Of a stretch of DNA of 64,000 bases, positions 1-9,952 are shown one piece after another. Origin of the DNA: Desulfosarcina widdelii (GTDB lineage: Bacteria > Desulfobacterota > Desulfobacteria > Desulfobacterales > Desulfosarcinaceae); assembly GCF_009688965.1 (NCBI RefSeq), contig NZ_AP021875.1, positions 2,666,001-2,730,000 on the forward strand. Reading direction: 5' to 3'. The notes beneath the pieces were generated by a model that saw only the letters and a list, made by a program, of their open reading frames with translations, was not told where the DNA came from and made no database searches. The first letter of the stretch is position 1, and the number at the start of each line of letters is the position of its first letter. The position numbers and the translations under genes are program-made.

Positions 1-49
1 GTTCGGCCGACATACGCTTTTCAAACGCCTGTACAGATGCTCTTGCCAT
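1..49 (-). CDS. possible start of a truncated hypothetical gene
   Basis: An ATG on the minus strand at 49 opens a frame that runs off the window edge, reading MARASVQAFEKRMSAE. It lies 49 bases downstream of the small DRR-motif gene and in the same direction as the dcw cluster. No strong ribosome-binding site is visible, and 16 residues are too few to name a family. This is a weak call resting on position and an uninterrupted frame only. Confidence 0.25.
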   Translation of the reverse strand, partial: MARASVQAFEKRMSAE

Positions 50-98
50 GGTTGGTTACCGGACATCGTCCGCGCAAGCAGTCCTGAGCAGCCGTTTA

Positions 99-308
99 TC
101 AGGCTCTCATCGAATCCGTCACGGCCTCTGTATCCAGCGGCACCTGCATGGAGAAAATTCGGCCAGACTGCCGGCGATCTTCGCCGCTGCGACGCTCGAT
201 ACCGCTGCGACGTTCAGGGATGCACAAGGCGTAAGAATACTCACGCCGATCCCGGCCCATCCGGCGGCCGCCTGTCAGGTAATGGTTGCATTGATCTGGC
301 TGCATCAT
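99..308 (-). CDS. small arginine-rich protein with repeated DRR/ERR motifs
   Basis: A 69-residue protein of unknown function follows ftsZ by 63 bases on the same strand. Its centre carries repeated charged motifs (GRDRREY, ERRSGIERRSGEDRRQ), a pattern I know from many small or tail-region proteins of Desulfobacterota whose role is not established. A GGGAGG ribosome-binding sequence directly abuts two consecutive ATG codons; the second gives slightly better spacing, so the start could be one codon later. No signal peptide or membrane segment is seen. The opposite-strand frame over the same bases looks like a shadow. Moderate confidence that it is expressed; none about function. Confidence 0.5.
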   Translation of the reverse strand: MMQPDQCNHYLTGGRRMGRDRREYSYALCIPERRSGIERRSGEDRRQSGRIFSMQVPLDTEAVTDSMRA

Positions 309-371
309 CCTCCCTCAGGTTCAACGTGAAACCGGCATAGACGTATGGGTTCAGATTGCCTGGGAACCGAT

Positions 372-1571
372 TCAATCGGCTTTTCGTCTCAGGAAGGTCG
401 GGACGTCCAAGTCGTCGTTATCGATGACGATTCCCTTGTATTCCCGGCACAAGTCGTTGCCGGGCATATCATTCACGGCCTGCTGGCGGCGAATGAAGGT
501 GGGCCGGTCCAGTTCCGCACTGCGGGCCAGATCCGCCGGAGTAATGTCACGCACCTTTCCGCCGTAGGTCGGATCCACGACCTTGGGGGCCGCCTGCTTT
601 TCCTTATCCTTTTCCCCGATACCCGTGGCGATGACGGTCACGCTCATCTCGTCGCCAACACTGTCGTCGATCACCGCCCCCCAGATGATTTCGGCATCCT
701 CGCCTACTTCGTTGTAGATGCGTTCGGAGGCTTCGGTCATTTCCTCCATGGTGAGGTCGCTGTTGGAGGTGATGTTCATCAGTACGCCCTTGGCGCCCGA
801 GATGTTGATGTCCTCGAGCAGCGGATGTGAAATCGCCCGTTCGGCGGCCTCCAGGGCCCGGTTCTCACCGCTGGAGATACCGATGCCCATGATGGCCATA
901 CCGGCCCGGGACATGGTGGTCTTGACGTCGGCAAAATCCAGGTTCACCAGGCCGGGCATCATGATCAGATCGGTAATTCCCTTGACCGAATGCAGCAGGA
1001 TCTCGTCGGCTTTTCTGAACATGTCGACCATCTTGGCGTTCTTGGATGCCAGTCCCCGCAGCCGGTCGTTGGGAATGGTGATCACCGTGTCGGCGGACTT
1101 TTTCAACTCCAGAATGCCCTCTTCAGCCTGCTTGGCCCGTTTTCGTCCCTCGAAGGAAAAGGGACGGCTGACCACGGCCACAGTGAGGATGCCCATTTCC
1201 TTGCAGAGCCGGGCGATGACCGGCGCTGCACCGGTCCCCGTGCCGCCGCCGAAACCGGCGGTGATAAACACCATGTGTGAATCGGACAGGGCTTCTTTGA
1301 TCATGTCCGCGTTTTCCAGGGCTGCATCCCGCCCCACCTGCGGATTGGCGCCGGCACCGAGGCCTTCGGTAATCTTGGTGCCAAGCTGCATGCGCACCTC
1401 CGCCTGCGATACATCCAGAGCCTGGGCGTCGGTGTTGGCGGAAATAAACTTGACGCCCTGCAGGTTGCTGGCGATCATGTTGTTGATCGCGTTGCCTCCC
1501 GCTCCGCCAACACCAATCACTTTGATTTTTGCCGAGTTCTCATTTTCCACGTACGTAAACATGTTGGTCAT
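372..1571 (-). CDS. ftsZ: cell division protein FtsZ
   Basis: Tubulin-like GTPase that polymerises at midcell into the cytokinetic ring. The 399-residue reading shows the GVGGAGGN nucleotide loop at 20-27, the tubulin signature GGGTGTG at 108-114 and a C-terminal tail ending DLDVPTFLRRKAD, the conserved peptide that docks onto FtsA. I chose the ATG at 1571 because a GGGGGAG ribosome-binding site lies four bases upstream; the longer in-frame reading to 1664 would overlap the end of ftsA and adds no FtsZ-like sequence. It is the last recognised gene of the dcw cluster, 71 bases after ftsA. Length is normal for the family. Confidence 0.97.
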   Translation of the reverse strand: MTNMFTYVENENSAKIKVIGVGGAGGNAINNMIASNLQGVKFISANTDAQALDVSQAEVRMQLGTKITEGLGAGANPQVGRDAALENADMIKEALSDSHMVFITAGFGGGTGTGAAPVIARLCKEMGILTVAVVSRPFSFEGRKRAKQAEEGILELKKSADTVITIPNDRLRGLASKNAKMVDMFRKADEILLHSVKGITDLIMMPGLVNLDFADVKTTMSRAGMAIMGIGISSGENRALEAAERAISHPLLEDINISGAKGVLMNITSNSDLTMEEMTEASERIYNEVGEDAEIIWGAVIDDSVGDEMSVTVIATGIGEKDKEKQAAPKVVDPTYGGKVRDITPADLARSAELDRPTFIRRQQAVNDMPGNDLCREYKGIVIDNDDLDVPTFLRRKAD

Positions 1572-1642
1572 TTTCTCCCCCTTTGCTTGTGTTGCCCATA
1601 GCGGCGCTTGCCTGTACGCCTTGGTTTTAAGTTTCCTATCCA

Positions 1643-2875
1643 TTAAATCACGTCTTTGAACCACTTCTTCATCCGGGCGATAAGGCTGTTGAAAATATTC
1701 CTGTCCCGGATTCTGAACTTTTTCTCCGGCTCCTTTTTGGCGCCGTATATGACCAGCCCCACACCGGTGGCATACATGGGATTGTTGACCACATCGGTGA
1801 GGCCGCCGATTCCCCGGGGTCTGCCCAGCCGCGTCGGAACCCCGAAAATAGCTTCAGCAATGTCGGTGGCACCGTCCAACAGGGAAGTACCGCCGGAGAG
1901 GACCATCCCTGAGGCGATCATGTTCTCCATGCCGGCCCGAAAAATTTCGCGCTGAAGCAGGGTGAAAATCTCCTCCATGCGTGGCTCGAGAATTTCTCCC
2001 AGCACCTGGCGAGGCAGCTTGCGCGGCTCGCGTCCGCCCATACCCGGCACTTCGATGGTTTCGTCCGGGCTGATGGCCGCCGCGTTGCAAGTACCGAATT
2101 TACGTTTGATGCGCTCAGCCTCGTTGGCGGGAGCCCGCACCCCGATGGCGATATCGTTGGTCAGGTTGTCGCCTCCCAGGGCCAGAACGAAGGTGTGTTT
2201 GATGTTGTTGCCCGAAAAGATGGCCAGGTCGCTGGTGCCGCCGCCCAGGTCGATAAGTCCAGTACCCAGCTGCTTCTCCTCTTCGGTCAGCACCGCTTCG
2301 CCTGAAGCCAGGCTTTCCAGGACGATGTCGCACACATCCAGCCCGGCCCGGTTGGCGCACTTGACGATGTTGTGGGCCGAGGTAACCGCGCCGGTCACGA
2401 TATGGATCTTGGCTTCCAGCCGCACACCGGCCATTCCCACCGGGTTCTGGATACCCACCTGGTCATCGACGATGTACTCCTGGGGCAGCACGTGGATCAC
2501 TTCCCGGTCCATGGGGATGGCCACTGCCCGGGCCGCGTCGATGACCCGTTCCACGTCCTGGGGTGTAATTTCCTGTCCCTTGATGGCCACGATGCCCCGA
2601 CTGTTGAAACCGGTGATGTGTCCCCCGGCGATGCCGGCGTATACCGAGGAAATCTCGCAGCCGGCCATCAGTTCGGCCTCCTCGACAGCCTTTTTGATGG
2701 AATCCACCGTGGACTCGATGTTGACCACGACACCTTTTCTCAGCCCGATGGATGGATGGGTGCCGATGCCGATGATATTGATCTCGCGGCCCGTCACCTC
2801 CCCCACCACGGCGCAAATCTTGGTCGTACCGATATCCAGGCCGACGACGATATTGCCCTCTTTGGCTCCGTGCAA
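1643..2875 (-). CDS. ftsA: cell division protein FtsA (TTG start)
   Basis: Actin-fold ATPase that tethers FtsZ to the membrane and recruits later division proteins. The 410-residue product opens with the phosphate-binding strand VGLDIGTTKICAVVGE, carries a second nucleotide-binding segment (LIDLGGGTSDLAIF) and LSGGTSLL, and ends with a basic amphipathic tail (FNSLIARMKKWFKDVI) of the kind that inserts in the membrane. I place the start at a TTG at 2875-2873: it sits one base after the ftsQ stop and six bases after AAGGAGG, which is itself the last codons of ftsQ. A longer reading to 2899 overlaps ftsQ and has no better site. Confidence 0.95.
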   Translation of the reverse strand: MHGAKEGNIVVGLDIGTTKICAVVGEVTGREINIIGIGTHPSIGLRKGVVVNIESTVDSIKKAVEEAELMAGCEISSVYAGIAGGHITGFNSRGIVAIKGQEITPQDVERVIDAARAVAIPMDREVIHVLPQEYIVDDQVGIQNPVGMAGVRLEAKIHIVTGAVTSAHNIVKCANRAGLDVCDIVLESLASGEAVLTEEEKQLGTGLIDLGGGTSDLAIFSGNNIKHTFVLALGGDNLTNDIAIGVRAPANEAERIKRKFGTCNAAAISPDETIEVPGMGGREPRKLPRQVLGEILEPRMEEIFTLLQREIFRAGMENMIASGMVLSGGTSLLDGATDIAEAIFGVPTRLGRPRGIGGLTDVVNNPMYATGVGLVIYGAKKEPEKKFRIRDRNIFNSLIARMKKWFKDVI

Positions 2876-2876
2876 C

Positions 2877-3731
2877 TTACACCTCCTTATCGTCCGCATC
2901 GGACGGAACTGCCGACGCCAGCGTCACCACGATCCGATCGAGATCGAACAGATCGATGACGCGAAACGTGTTCAGCCGGCTGTCTTTTTCCATTTTTGCC
3001 AGTAATTTTTTCAAAATGTCGCATTTCCGGCGATACTGCCCGAATCCCAGTTTTATGGCCCGGTTGGCTTCACCAACCGCCACAGTGATCCCGATTTCCC
3101 GATCCACCTGGATCCGACGGATGGAAGGCAGCGACAGGGGACCACCGGATTCTCTGGCCAGGGTCAAAAGGCGCATCACCGCTTCGTAAGCTTCGGTTTC
3201 TGGCTGGCCTGCGACAGGCAAGTCGGCATTGCTCAACCCCTGAACCCGTGGCAGGTCATCTGCGCTCGTGGGACCCTGGCGTTTGAATGCCCTGCCCTCG
3301 GCATTGATCAAAAATCCCAGTCCATCTTCCATCTCCAAAAAGGCCAGGGGCCGCTCCTCGGTGATGTGCAGTTCCAATCCCGACGGGATTTTGCGGCTGA
3401 CAGTGGCTTCGGCGATCCAGGGGTCGGCCAGCAGCCGTTTGCGGGTGGTCGCCAGGTTGACGGCCAGGATATTGATATCCTTTCCAATCTCGGCGATGTC
3501 GAGCACCTGCTCCCGGCTGAGACGCCGGATGCCGGTCACCTCGATCTGACGGGCCGTGAATTGATCGGCCTGGGTAAAATAGTCGTGGGCCAAAATGAAG
3601 GCCGTGCTGGTTGCCGCCAGCAAAAGCAATCCCGCAAGCACCCGCAGGCCTGAACCGATTCGGCGGCGTAGCAGATCCCGGTTTACCGAGCGCTTTTTCT
3701 TGAATCGGTTTTTGCGTTTGGGCTTGGTCAT
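2877..3731 (-). CDS. ftsQ: cell division protein FtsQ/DivIB
   Basis: Bitopic membrane protein of the divisome that connects the cytoplasmic ring to the periplasmic wall synthases. The 284-residue product has a very basic cytoplasmic N-terminus, one membrane segment at about residues 28-50, then a POTRA domain from about 58 (FTARQIEVTGIRRLSREQV), followed by the FtsQ beta domain. Its last codons form the ribosome-binding site of ftsA. Upstream it is separated from murC by 134 bases of low-complexity sequence, where murB and ddl would sit in many relatives. No clear ribosome-binding site precedes its ATG. Confidence 0.93.
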   Translation of the reverse strand: MTKPKRKNRFKKKRSVNRDLLRRRIGSGLRVLAGLLLLAATSTAFILAHDYFTQADQFTARQIEVTGIRRLSREQVLDIAEIGKDINILAVNLATTRKRLLADPWIAEATVSRKIPSGLELHITEERPLAFLEMEDGLGFLINAEGRAFKRQGPTSADDLPRVQGLSNADLPVAGQPETEAYEAVMRLLTLARESGGPLSLPSIRRIQVDREIGITVAVGEANRAIKLGFGQYRRKCDILKKLLAKMEKDSRLNTFRVIDLFDLDRIVVTLASAVPSDADDKEV

Positions 3732-3865
3732 AGCGTTTTGGGTTCAGCGTTTCGAGTTTTGGGTTCGGGATTTTCGGTCACCGATCACAGCTCACAATTC
3801 CTCAATCCTTGAATTCCCCAATTCCTCAATGTTGTCTTCCTTCATCCCTCGTTCATCGTCCGTCA
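3732..3865. repeat. degenerate low-complexity spacer at the murC-ftsQ junction
   Basis: This 134-base stretch has no credible gene. It consists of decayed repeated words: TTTCGAGTTTTGGGTTCGGG, then AATTCCTCAAT and CTTGAATTCC variants, then CATCCCTCG and CATCGTCCGTCATC. Related words recur at 8824-8872, 19089-19200 and 58798-59057. Confidence 0.7.
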
Positions 3866-5239
3866 TCAGCTCTTTCTTCTTTCCAAAAACATCTCACCCA
3901 CCCGATACACATCTCCAGCTCCCAGGGTCAGCAGCAGATCGCCGGGGGCCAGGTTCGTTTCCAGGTGATCGACGCAGGCCGCCAAGCTGTCCAGGCAAAT
4001 CACGTCGCGATGGCCGTGGGCTCGGATGCTTTGCGCCAGAATTTCACTGCTCACTCCGGAGATGGGCGCTTCGCTGGCCGCGTAGATGGGCAAAACCACC
4101 AGCACGTCGCTGTTGTTGAACGAACGGGTGAACTCTTCCAGCAGCGCCCGGGTCCGGGTATAGCGGTGGGGTTGAAATACCACCACCTTGCGGTGTCGGG
4201 GCCAGTTCTCCTTTACGGCTTCCAGGGTCACCTGGATTTCCGTTGGGTGGTGCCCGTAGTCGTCCACCACGGTAATACCGTCGATCTCCCCTTTGATCTC
4301 CAACCGTCGCTGCACCCCTTCGGCAGTTTCCAAGGACCGCTTGATGGCCTCCAGGGGAATATCCAGTTCCCGGCCGACGGCAATAGCGGCCAGGGCGTTG
4401 TAAACGTTGTGCAGTCCCGGAATGGACAGGGTGAATTCTCCCAGGTCCTCCCCCCGATGAAACACAGTAAACCGGCTTTTCATTTCGCCAAAACGGATGT
4501 CGCGGGCCTGGTAATCGGCCTGGGTGCTCTGCCCGTAAGTGGTCAACCGTTTCTTGATCCGGGGGAGGAGGCCCTGAAGCGGTTCGCTGTCCAGGCAGAG
4601 CACGGCCAGGCCGTAAAAAGGAATCCGGTCGATAAAATCGAGGAATACCTGTTTGATCGCATCCATGTCCCGGTAAAAATCGAGGTGCTCCCTGTCGATA
4701 TTCGTGACCACGGCGATGGCCGGAGAGAACTTGAGAAAGGAGCCGTCGCTTTCGTCGGCCTCGGCCACGATAAAATCGCCTTTTCCCAGGACCGCGTTGC
4801 GGCCGATGCCCTTGAGCTTGCCGCCGATCACCACGGTGGGGTCCAGTCCGCCTTCGGCCAGCACGCCGGAAACCAGGGAAGTGGTGGAGGTCTTGCCATG
4901 GGCGCCGGCGATCGCCACGCTGTATTTGAGCCGCATCAGTTCCGCCAGCATCTCGGCCCGGGGAATCACCGGGATCGCCGCTTGGCGGGCTGCGGCCACT
5001 TCGGGGTTCTTGGCATCGATGGCCGAGGAGACCACCACCACATCGGCGTTTTCGATCTGTTCAGCCCGATGGCCCACATGAATGCGCCCACCCAGCCGGG
5101 TCAGATTGTCGGTAATGTCCGAAGATTTCAAATCGGATCCGGAAACCCGGTAGCCCAGGTTCAGGAGCAGTTCGGCGATGCCGCTCATGCCGATGCCGCC
5201 GATGCCGACAAAATGGATGTGGTATTTCTTCAGGTACAT
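3866..5239 (-). CDS. murC: UDP-N-acetylmuramate--L-alanine ligase
   Basis: Cytoplasmic Mur ligase that adds L-alanine to UDP-MurNAc with ATP, the first step of the stem peptide. The 457-residue product has the N-terminal Rossmann loop GIGGIGMSG at 12-20, the ATP loop AHGKTSTT at 113-120, a DESDGSF segment (EADESDGSF) in the central domain and DDYGHHP in the C-terminal part, all typical of MurC. It overlaps the end of murG by 10 bases, so the two are probably coupled. Downstream there is a spacer instead of murB. Normal length. Confidence 0.96.
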   Translation of the reverse strand: MYLKKYHIHFVGIGGIGMSGIAELLLNLGYRVSGSDLKSSDITDNLTRLGGRIHVGHRAEQIENADVVVVSSAIDAKNPEVAAARQAAIPVIPRAEMLAELMRLKYSVAIAGAHGKTSTTSLVSGVLAEGGLDPTVVIGGKLKGIGRNAVLGKGDFIVAEADESDGSFLKFSPAIAVVTNIDREHLDFYRDMDAIKQVFLDFIDRIPFYGLAVLCLDSEPLQGLLPRIKKRLTTYGQSTQADYQARDIRFGEMKSRFTVFHRGEDLGEFTLSIPGLHNVYNALAAIAVGRELDIPLEAIKRSLETAEGVQRRLEIKGEIDGITVVDDYGHHPTEIQVTLEAVKENWPRHRKVVVFQPHRYTRTRALLEEFTRSFNNSDVLVVLPIYAASEAPISGVSSEILAQSIRAHGHRDVICLDSLAACVDHLETNLAPGDLLLTLGAGDVYRVGEMFLERRKS

Positions 5240-6354
5240 GATTCGTCACACAATAAATTATAGCAATCTTCGACGATGAACTCCGCCGCTTCGGGTCTGC
5301 CCAACATTTTGGACCGGTAGGCCATGTCGGCCAGCATCGCCGGATTCTCGGCCAGCCGATCCAACCGCCCGGCCAGTTCGGCGCCGGAAAGATCCCTTTC
5401 GAGCACCATCTGCGCGGCGCCTGCGTCCACCAGAGCCCGGGCGTTGAATTCCTGATGGTTGTCGGCAGCATACGGATACGGAACGAACAGGGCCGCCTTG
5501 CCTAAAGCCGTCAACTCGGCCACGGTGGTGGCGCCGGCCCGGCAGACCACCAGATCCGCCCGGCGGTAGCGCGAAGCCATGTCGTGGAAAAAGGCCTTCA
5601 CCTCGGCATCGATGCCGGCCTCGGCATAGGCACGGGCCACCTGCTCCTGGTCAGCGGCACCGGTCTGATGCACGATGCAGATGCGATCTTTTTGTCTCAG
5701 GTGCACAAGGGCCGCCACGAAGGCCATATTGATGGCGTGTGCGCCCTGGCTGCCTCCGACGACCAGGACCGTAAATACCTTTTTCTCCTGGATTTCGACA
5801 TCCCCGCCCTCGATGAACGATTGGCGGACCGGATTGCCGCTGACCCGTTTTTTCCCGGGGTCGATCCGGCCACGGGTGGCTTCGAAACTGAGGTAAATCC
5901 GCCGGGCAACCGGAAACAGAAGGCGGTTGGTGATCCCCGGCACCGTGTTCTGCTCACAGATCACCACCGGGATTCTTTTGAACCAGGCGGCCATGGCCAC
6001 CGGACCGGCGGCATATCCACCCACACCGACGACCAGATCGGCCCGCATTTCTCTGAGGATACCGGCAGCCTGGAACAGGGCAATGGGAATCTTCAGCCCC
6101 GCCCGGGCCTTGGCCCACAGCCCCCTGCCCTTGATCCCTTCGATAGAAACGGTTCGCTGGGGATAGCCGGCCCTTTCCAGGGCGGCTTTTTCAAAGGGAT
6201 TGCCGACCCCCACGAAGAGAATTTGATTTTGCGGATCTTTCATCCGGAACGCTTCCGCCACGGCAATGCCGGGAAACAAATGGCCGCCGGTGCCGCCGCC
6301 GGCAATGGCCACATTAAACGACCGCCGGATATTTTCGGTTTCAGTCGCGCGCAT
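5230..6354 (-). CDS. murG: UDP-N-acetylglucosamine--N-acetylmuramyl-undecaprenyl transferase
   Basis: Peripheral-membrane glycosyltransferase that converts lipid I to lipid II on the cytoplasmic face. The 374-residue GT-B protein shows the glycine-rich GGGTGGH loop at 19-25, a second G-loop ([10 protein letters not shown]) and the C-terminal donor-binding region ([21 protein letters not shown]). A GGAG site six bases upstream supports the ATG at 6354, within the end of ftsW; the two genes overlap by 14 bases. The order ftsW-murG-murC is the usual dcw order. Confidence 0.96.
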   Translation of the reverse strand: MRATETENIRRSFNVAIAGGGTGGHLFPGIAVAEAFRMKDPQNQILFVGVGNPFEKAALERAGYPQRTVSIEGIKGRGLWAKARAGLKIPIALFQAAGILREMRADLVVGVGGYAAGPVAMAAWFKRIPVVICEQNTVPGITNRLLFPVARRIYLSFEATRGRIDPGKKRVSGNPVRQSFIEGGDVEIQEKKVFTVLVVGGSQGAHAINMAFVAALVHLRQKDRICIVHQTGAADQEQVARAYAEAGIDAEVKAFFHDMASRYRRADLVVCRAGATTVAELTALGKAALFVPYPYAADNHQEFNARALVDAGAAQMVLERDLSGAELAGRLDRLAENPAMLADMAYRSKMLGRPEAAEFIVEDCYNLLCDESCT

Positions 6355-7465
6355 CCCGTGCTCCGATATTCATCATGATGCCCATCGCCGCCATGTTGAT
6401 CAGCAGGCTTGTGCCGCCGTAACTGAGAAACGGCAGGGTCAGCCCCTTGGTGGGCAATAGCCCCATGGCCACCCCCATATTGATGCATACCTGCATACCG
6501 ATGGTTACCGTAATGCCCATGGCCAGAAATGCGCCGAAAGGGTCCCTCGTGTTGCGGGCGATGCGGATGCCCCGCATGAGCATGACGGTGTAGAGCAGAA
6601 TCACGGCCATCACCCCCACAAGCCCCAGTTCCTCTCCGACAACGGAAAAAATGTAATCCGTGTGGGGTTCGGGAAGATAAAACAGCTTCTGGTAGCCCTT
6701 GCCGAGACCGACCCCGGTAAGCCCCCCGGTGCCGAAAGCCATCAGCGAGTGAATGGTCTGCCACCCGGCGTCGGTCGGATCCTTCCAGGGATCCAGAAAA
6801 ATCAACAATCGCTTGAGCCGATAATCGGCCTGGGTCATGACCCACACGCCCACGGGCACGAGCAGCAAAAACACGGAAAAAAGGTGGGTCAGACGGCAAC
6901 CGCCCACAAAAAGCATGATCCACGTCAGGGCCGAAAAAATCACCACCGATCCGAAATCGGGCTGAGCCAGCAGCAAGGCGGCAAAGACGCCCAGAACGAG
7001 AAAATGGGGCATGAATCCAACAGAAAAATCGCGCAGCAGTTCTCCTTTTTTACTCATGGAATAGGCCAGATAGATCACCAGCGCCAGGCGGGCCACTTCC
7101 GAGGGCTGAAAGCGTAGCGCCCCCAATTGCAGCCAGCGGGTCGAATTGTTGACGCTCACGCCCCATCCTGTGAAAGCCACAGCAACCAGCATCGCCATGG
7201 AAATGGCCAGAAGCGGATAGACGAGCACCCGGTAAATGCGGTAGGGAATATAGCTGAAACCCACCAGCACCACGATGCCGATAAGCGAGAAAACAGCCTG
7301 CTTTTTTAAAAAGAAGTAATCGCTGCCGAACTTTTTCAGGGCCATGGCGCCGCTGGCACTGTAGACCATGACGATGCCCATGCCCACCAGCATCAGCACG
7401 GGGAACAGCAGTCCCAGGTCATAGACTAACGGCTGCACGCCTTTTCTTTTTATGGCTGTGCTCAT
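6341..7465 (-). CDS. ftsW: SEDS glycosyltransferase FtsW
   Basis: Polytopic SEDS-family peptidoglycan polymerase that works with FtsI at the septum. The 374-residue sequence has about ten hydrophobic segments and the family signatures, including the RFQPSEVARLALVIYLA segment after the ALRF strand and the C-terminal LPTKGLTLPFLSYGG loop. The start ATG overlaps the murD stop as ATGA, and GGAGATG inside the murD end gives a suitably spaced ribosome-binding site. Length is slightly short of the enterobacterial protein but usual for this phylum. Confidence 0.95.
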   Translation of the reverse strand: MSTAIKRKGVQPLVYDLGLLFPVLMLVGMGIVMVYSASGAMALKKFGSDYFFLKKQAVFSLIGIVVLVGFSYIPYRIYRVLVYPLLAISMAMLVAVAFTGWGVSVNNSTRWLQLGALRFQPSEVARLALVIYLAYSMSKKGELLRDFSVGFMPHFLVLGVFAALLLAQPDFGSVVIFSALTWIMLFVGGCRLTHLFSVFLLLVPVGVWVMTQADYRLKRLLIFLDPWKDPTDAGWQTIHSLMAFGTGGLTGVGLGKGYQKLFYLPEPHTDYIFSVVGEELGLVGVMAVILLYTVMLMRGIRIARNTRDPFGAFLAMGITVTIGMQVCINMGVAMGLLPTKGLTLPFLSYGGTSLLINMAAMGIMMNIGARDARD

Positions 7466-8823
7466 CCCAACATCTCCACGGCTTGCCGGAACCGTTCTCC
7501 GCGCTGGGCATAGTTTTCAAACATGTCGAAACTGGAACATGCCGGAGAGAGCAGTACGGTATCTCCCGGCTCGGCCTTCTCCAGTGCTTTTTCCACCGCC
7601 GCCTGCATGGATCCCGCTTCGACGATTCCTTTTTTCGGATCGCCGGCCAGGGCCGTAACGATCTCGTCCCGCGCTTCTCCCATGGCCACCAGGGTTTTGA
7701 CGTGCTCCCGTACCCTGGATTTGAGCAGAGTGAAGTCTCCTTTTTTGTTTCTCCCGCCCATGATCAGAATCACCGGCCGGTCGAAGCATTCCAGGGCTCT
7801 GTTGACTGCATCCACATTGGTGGCCTTGGAGTCGTTGACAAAGCGCACCCCGCGAACCTCGCCCACCGTTTCCAGACGGTGGGGCAGCCCCTTGAAATCA
7901 TCGATGGCCTGCTGGATCCCTGCGTCGGTGGCCCCATGCTCCCGGGCTGCCAGACAGGCAGCGGCAACATTCTCCCGATTGTGGGGACCGATCAGTCCGC
8001 TTTTCTCCATGGAGAAACTGCTGTGCTCGCGGCCTCCGTTGACCATCAGGATCCGGTCCCGTAAAATCTTTGCGCCCTTGACAACAGCTCTTTCCGAAAA
8101 CAGCAGACAACGGGATTCGGGGCGGTGTTTATCCAACATGGCCACCACGGTTGCATCCATTTTATTGAGAACCGCCGCATCGTTGGCCTGCTGGTTGGCG
8201 AAAATGCGCCATTTTGATTCCGCGTAGGCGTTGAAGGAGGCGTAGCGGTCCAGGTGATCGTCGCTGATATTGAGCATTACGGCAGTAGCCGGACGAAAAT
8301 AGAGGACGGTGTCCAACTGAAAACTGCTCACTTCGACCACCACCACATCGGCCTGATCCCGGGGTTCATCGGCATAGGCAATCAGCGGCGTTCCGATGTT
8401 CCCGCCCACAAAGACCCGCTTGCCGCTCTTTTTCAACATCTCTCCGATCAGCTCCGTCGTGGTCGTCTTGCCGTTGGTGCCGGTGACCGCCAGGATCGGC
8501 TCCCGGACAAAGCGCGAGGCCAGCTCCATCTCTCCGATCACCGGGATTCCCCGAGCCCAGGCCGGTTCCAAAACCGGCATCGTGTGCGGCACACCGGGGC
8601 TGAGCACCACCAGGTCGGCGTTCGAAAAATCCTGGCTGTCATGCCCCCCCAGCTTCAATTCCACATCCAGTCCCTTCAAGGCGGCAATCGGGGCGGCCAG
8701 CGATTCGGCCGGCGCACGGTCCGTCACGGTAACCTGCGCTTCGCGGCGTACCAGGAACCGGGCTGCGGCCACGCCCGATTTTCCCAATCCCACCACAACC
8801 ACTTGTTTATGCCGAAGGTTCAT
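7462..8823 (-). CDS. murD: UDP-N-acetylmuramoylalanine--D-glutamate ligase
   Basis: Mur ligase adding D-glutamate to UDP-MurNAc-L-Ala in the cytoplasm. The 453-residue product has the N-terminal UDP-binding loop VVGLGKSGVAAARF, the ATP loop GTNGKTTT at 115-122, the NDSKATNVDA motif of the C-terminal domain and LSPACSSFDMF near the end, all diagnostic for MurD. It overlaps ftsW by four bases. The start at 8823 has no good ribosome-binding site; the bases before it belong to a pyrimidine-rich spacer, unlike the tightly coupled neighbours. Confidence 0.96.
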   Translation of the reverse strand: MNLRHKQVVVVGLGKSGVAAARFLVRREAQVTVTDRAPAESLAAPIAALKGLDVELKLGGHDSQDFSNADLVVLSPGVPHTMPVLEPAWARGIPVIGEMELASRFVREPILAVTGTNGKTTTTELIGEMLKKSGKRVFVGGNIGTPLIAYADEPRDQADVVVVEVSSFQLDTVLYFRPATAVMLNISDDHLDRYASFNAYAESKWRIFANQQANDAAVLNKMDATVVAMLDKHRPESRCLLFSERAVVKGAKILRDRILMVNGGREHSSFSMEKSGLIGPHNRENVAAACLAAREHGATDAGIQQAIDDFKGLPHRLETVGEVRGVRFVNDSKATNVDAVNRALECFDRPVILIMGGRNKKGDFTLLKSRVREHVKTLVAMGEARDEIVTALAGDPKKGIVEAGSMQAAVEKALEKAEPGDTVLLSPACSSFDMFENYAQRGERFRQAVEMLG

Positions 8824-8872
8824 GGATTCTTATTTCTTTCCTCTTCCCTCGTCCCTCGCCTGTCTTCCGCCC
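8824..8872. repeat. pyrimidine-rich spacer between mraY and murD
   Basis: A 49-base low-complexity stretch with tandem words such as CTTCCCTCGTCCCTCG and CTGTCTTCCG. It shares vocabulary with the other junction tracts in this window and interrupts an otherwise overlapping gene chain. Confidence 0.6.
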
Positions 8873-9952
8873 CTACCTCAACTTCAACGTACTCATGGAA
8901 ACCAAAGCCAGCGCAATGGCGATAATCCAGAAGCGCACGATCACCTTGGGCTCGGGCCATCCTTTCAGTTCGAAGTGGTGATGCAAAGGCGCCATACGGA
9001 AGATGCGGCGGCCCTTGGTCATCTTGAAAAACCCCACCTGAAAAATCACCGAAAGGGCTTCGATGACGAACAACCCGCCCACCAGCACCAGCAGGATCTC
9101 CTGTTTGGTAATCACGGCCACCGTCCCTAAAGAGGCCCCCATGGCAAGGGAACCCACATCACCCATGAAGACCTGTGCCGGGTAGGCGTTGAACCACAGA
9201 AAGCCCAGCCCGGCACCGGCTAGGGCGCCGCAATAGACGGTAATCTCTCCGCAGCCCGCCACCGGGGTGATCTGCAGATACTCGGCAATACGCGCATGGC
9301 CGGCCACATAGGCGAAAATCATATACGTCGTGGCGGCAATGGTCACAGGACCGATGGCCAGACCGTCCAGGCCGTCGGTCAGGTTGACGGCATTGGAAGC
9401 GCCCACGATCACCAGGGCGGCAAAGGGAATGTAGCCCCATCCCGGGTCCGGGGTCAGGCGCTTGAAGAACGGCACGCTGAGCTTGGTGGAGAAGTCGGGA
9501 ACCAGATAGGCCAGCAGGCCAATCAGCAATGCAAGCAATACCTGGAGGGCCATTTTCTGGCGGGCGGTGAGGCCCAAATTTCGTTTTTTCACCTGCATCA
9601 GGTAGTCGTCGATAAAGCCGATGGTTCCGAATCCCAGCGTGGCCAGCAGCGTGATCCACACATAGCGGTTGGTCAGATCGGCCCAAAGCATCGTGGCGCC
9701 GGTCACGGCAAAGATGATCAGAACGCCGCCCATGGTCGGGGTACCGGCCTTTTTCTGATGCTCCTTGGGGCCTTCCTCTCGGATGTACTGCCCGACCTGC
9801 ATCGCGGAAAGGCGCCGGATCACCCAGGGTCCCAGCAGAAAGCAGATGAAAAAGGCCGTAAGACTGGCGTAAATGGTCCGGAAGGTGATGTACCGGAACA
9901 CATTGAAGGCCGCGATGGTGGTGTGCAGCGGATATAAAAGGTGATAGATCAT
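8873..9952 (-). CDS. mraY: phospho-N-acetylmuramoyl-pentapeptide transferase
   Basis: Integral membrane enzyme that moves phospho-MurNAc-pentapeptide onto undecaprenyl phosphate, making lipid I. The 359-residue product has about ten membrane segments and the family motifs: GTPTMGG in the first cytoplasmic loop, the FIDDYLM and [13 protein letters not shown] aspartate motifs, and the [15 protein letters not shown] histidine motif near the C-terminus. I start at the ATG at 9952, which overlaps the murF stop as ATGA and has AAGGA upstream, rather than seven codons earlier inside murF. Confidence 0.96.
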   Translation of the reverse strand: MIYHLLYPLHTTIAAFNVFRYITFRTIYASLTAFFICFLLGPWVIRRLSAMQVGQYIREEGPKEHQKKAGTPTMGGVLIIFAVTGATMLWADLTNRYVWITLLATLGFGTIGFIDDYLMQVKKRNLGLTARQKMALQVLLALLIGLLAYLVPDFSTKLSVPFFKRLTPDPGWGYIPFAALVIVGASNAVNLTDGLDGLAIGPVTIAATTYMIFAYVAGHARIAEYLQITPVAGCGEITVYCGALAGAGLGFLWFNAYPAQVFMGDVGSLAMGASLGTVAVITKQEILLVLVGGLFVIEALSVIFQVGFFKMTKGRRIFRMAPLHHHFELKGWPEPKVIVRFWIIAIALALVSMSTLKLR

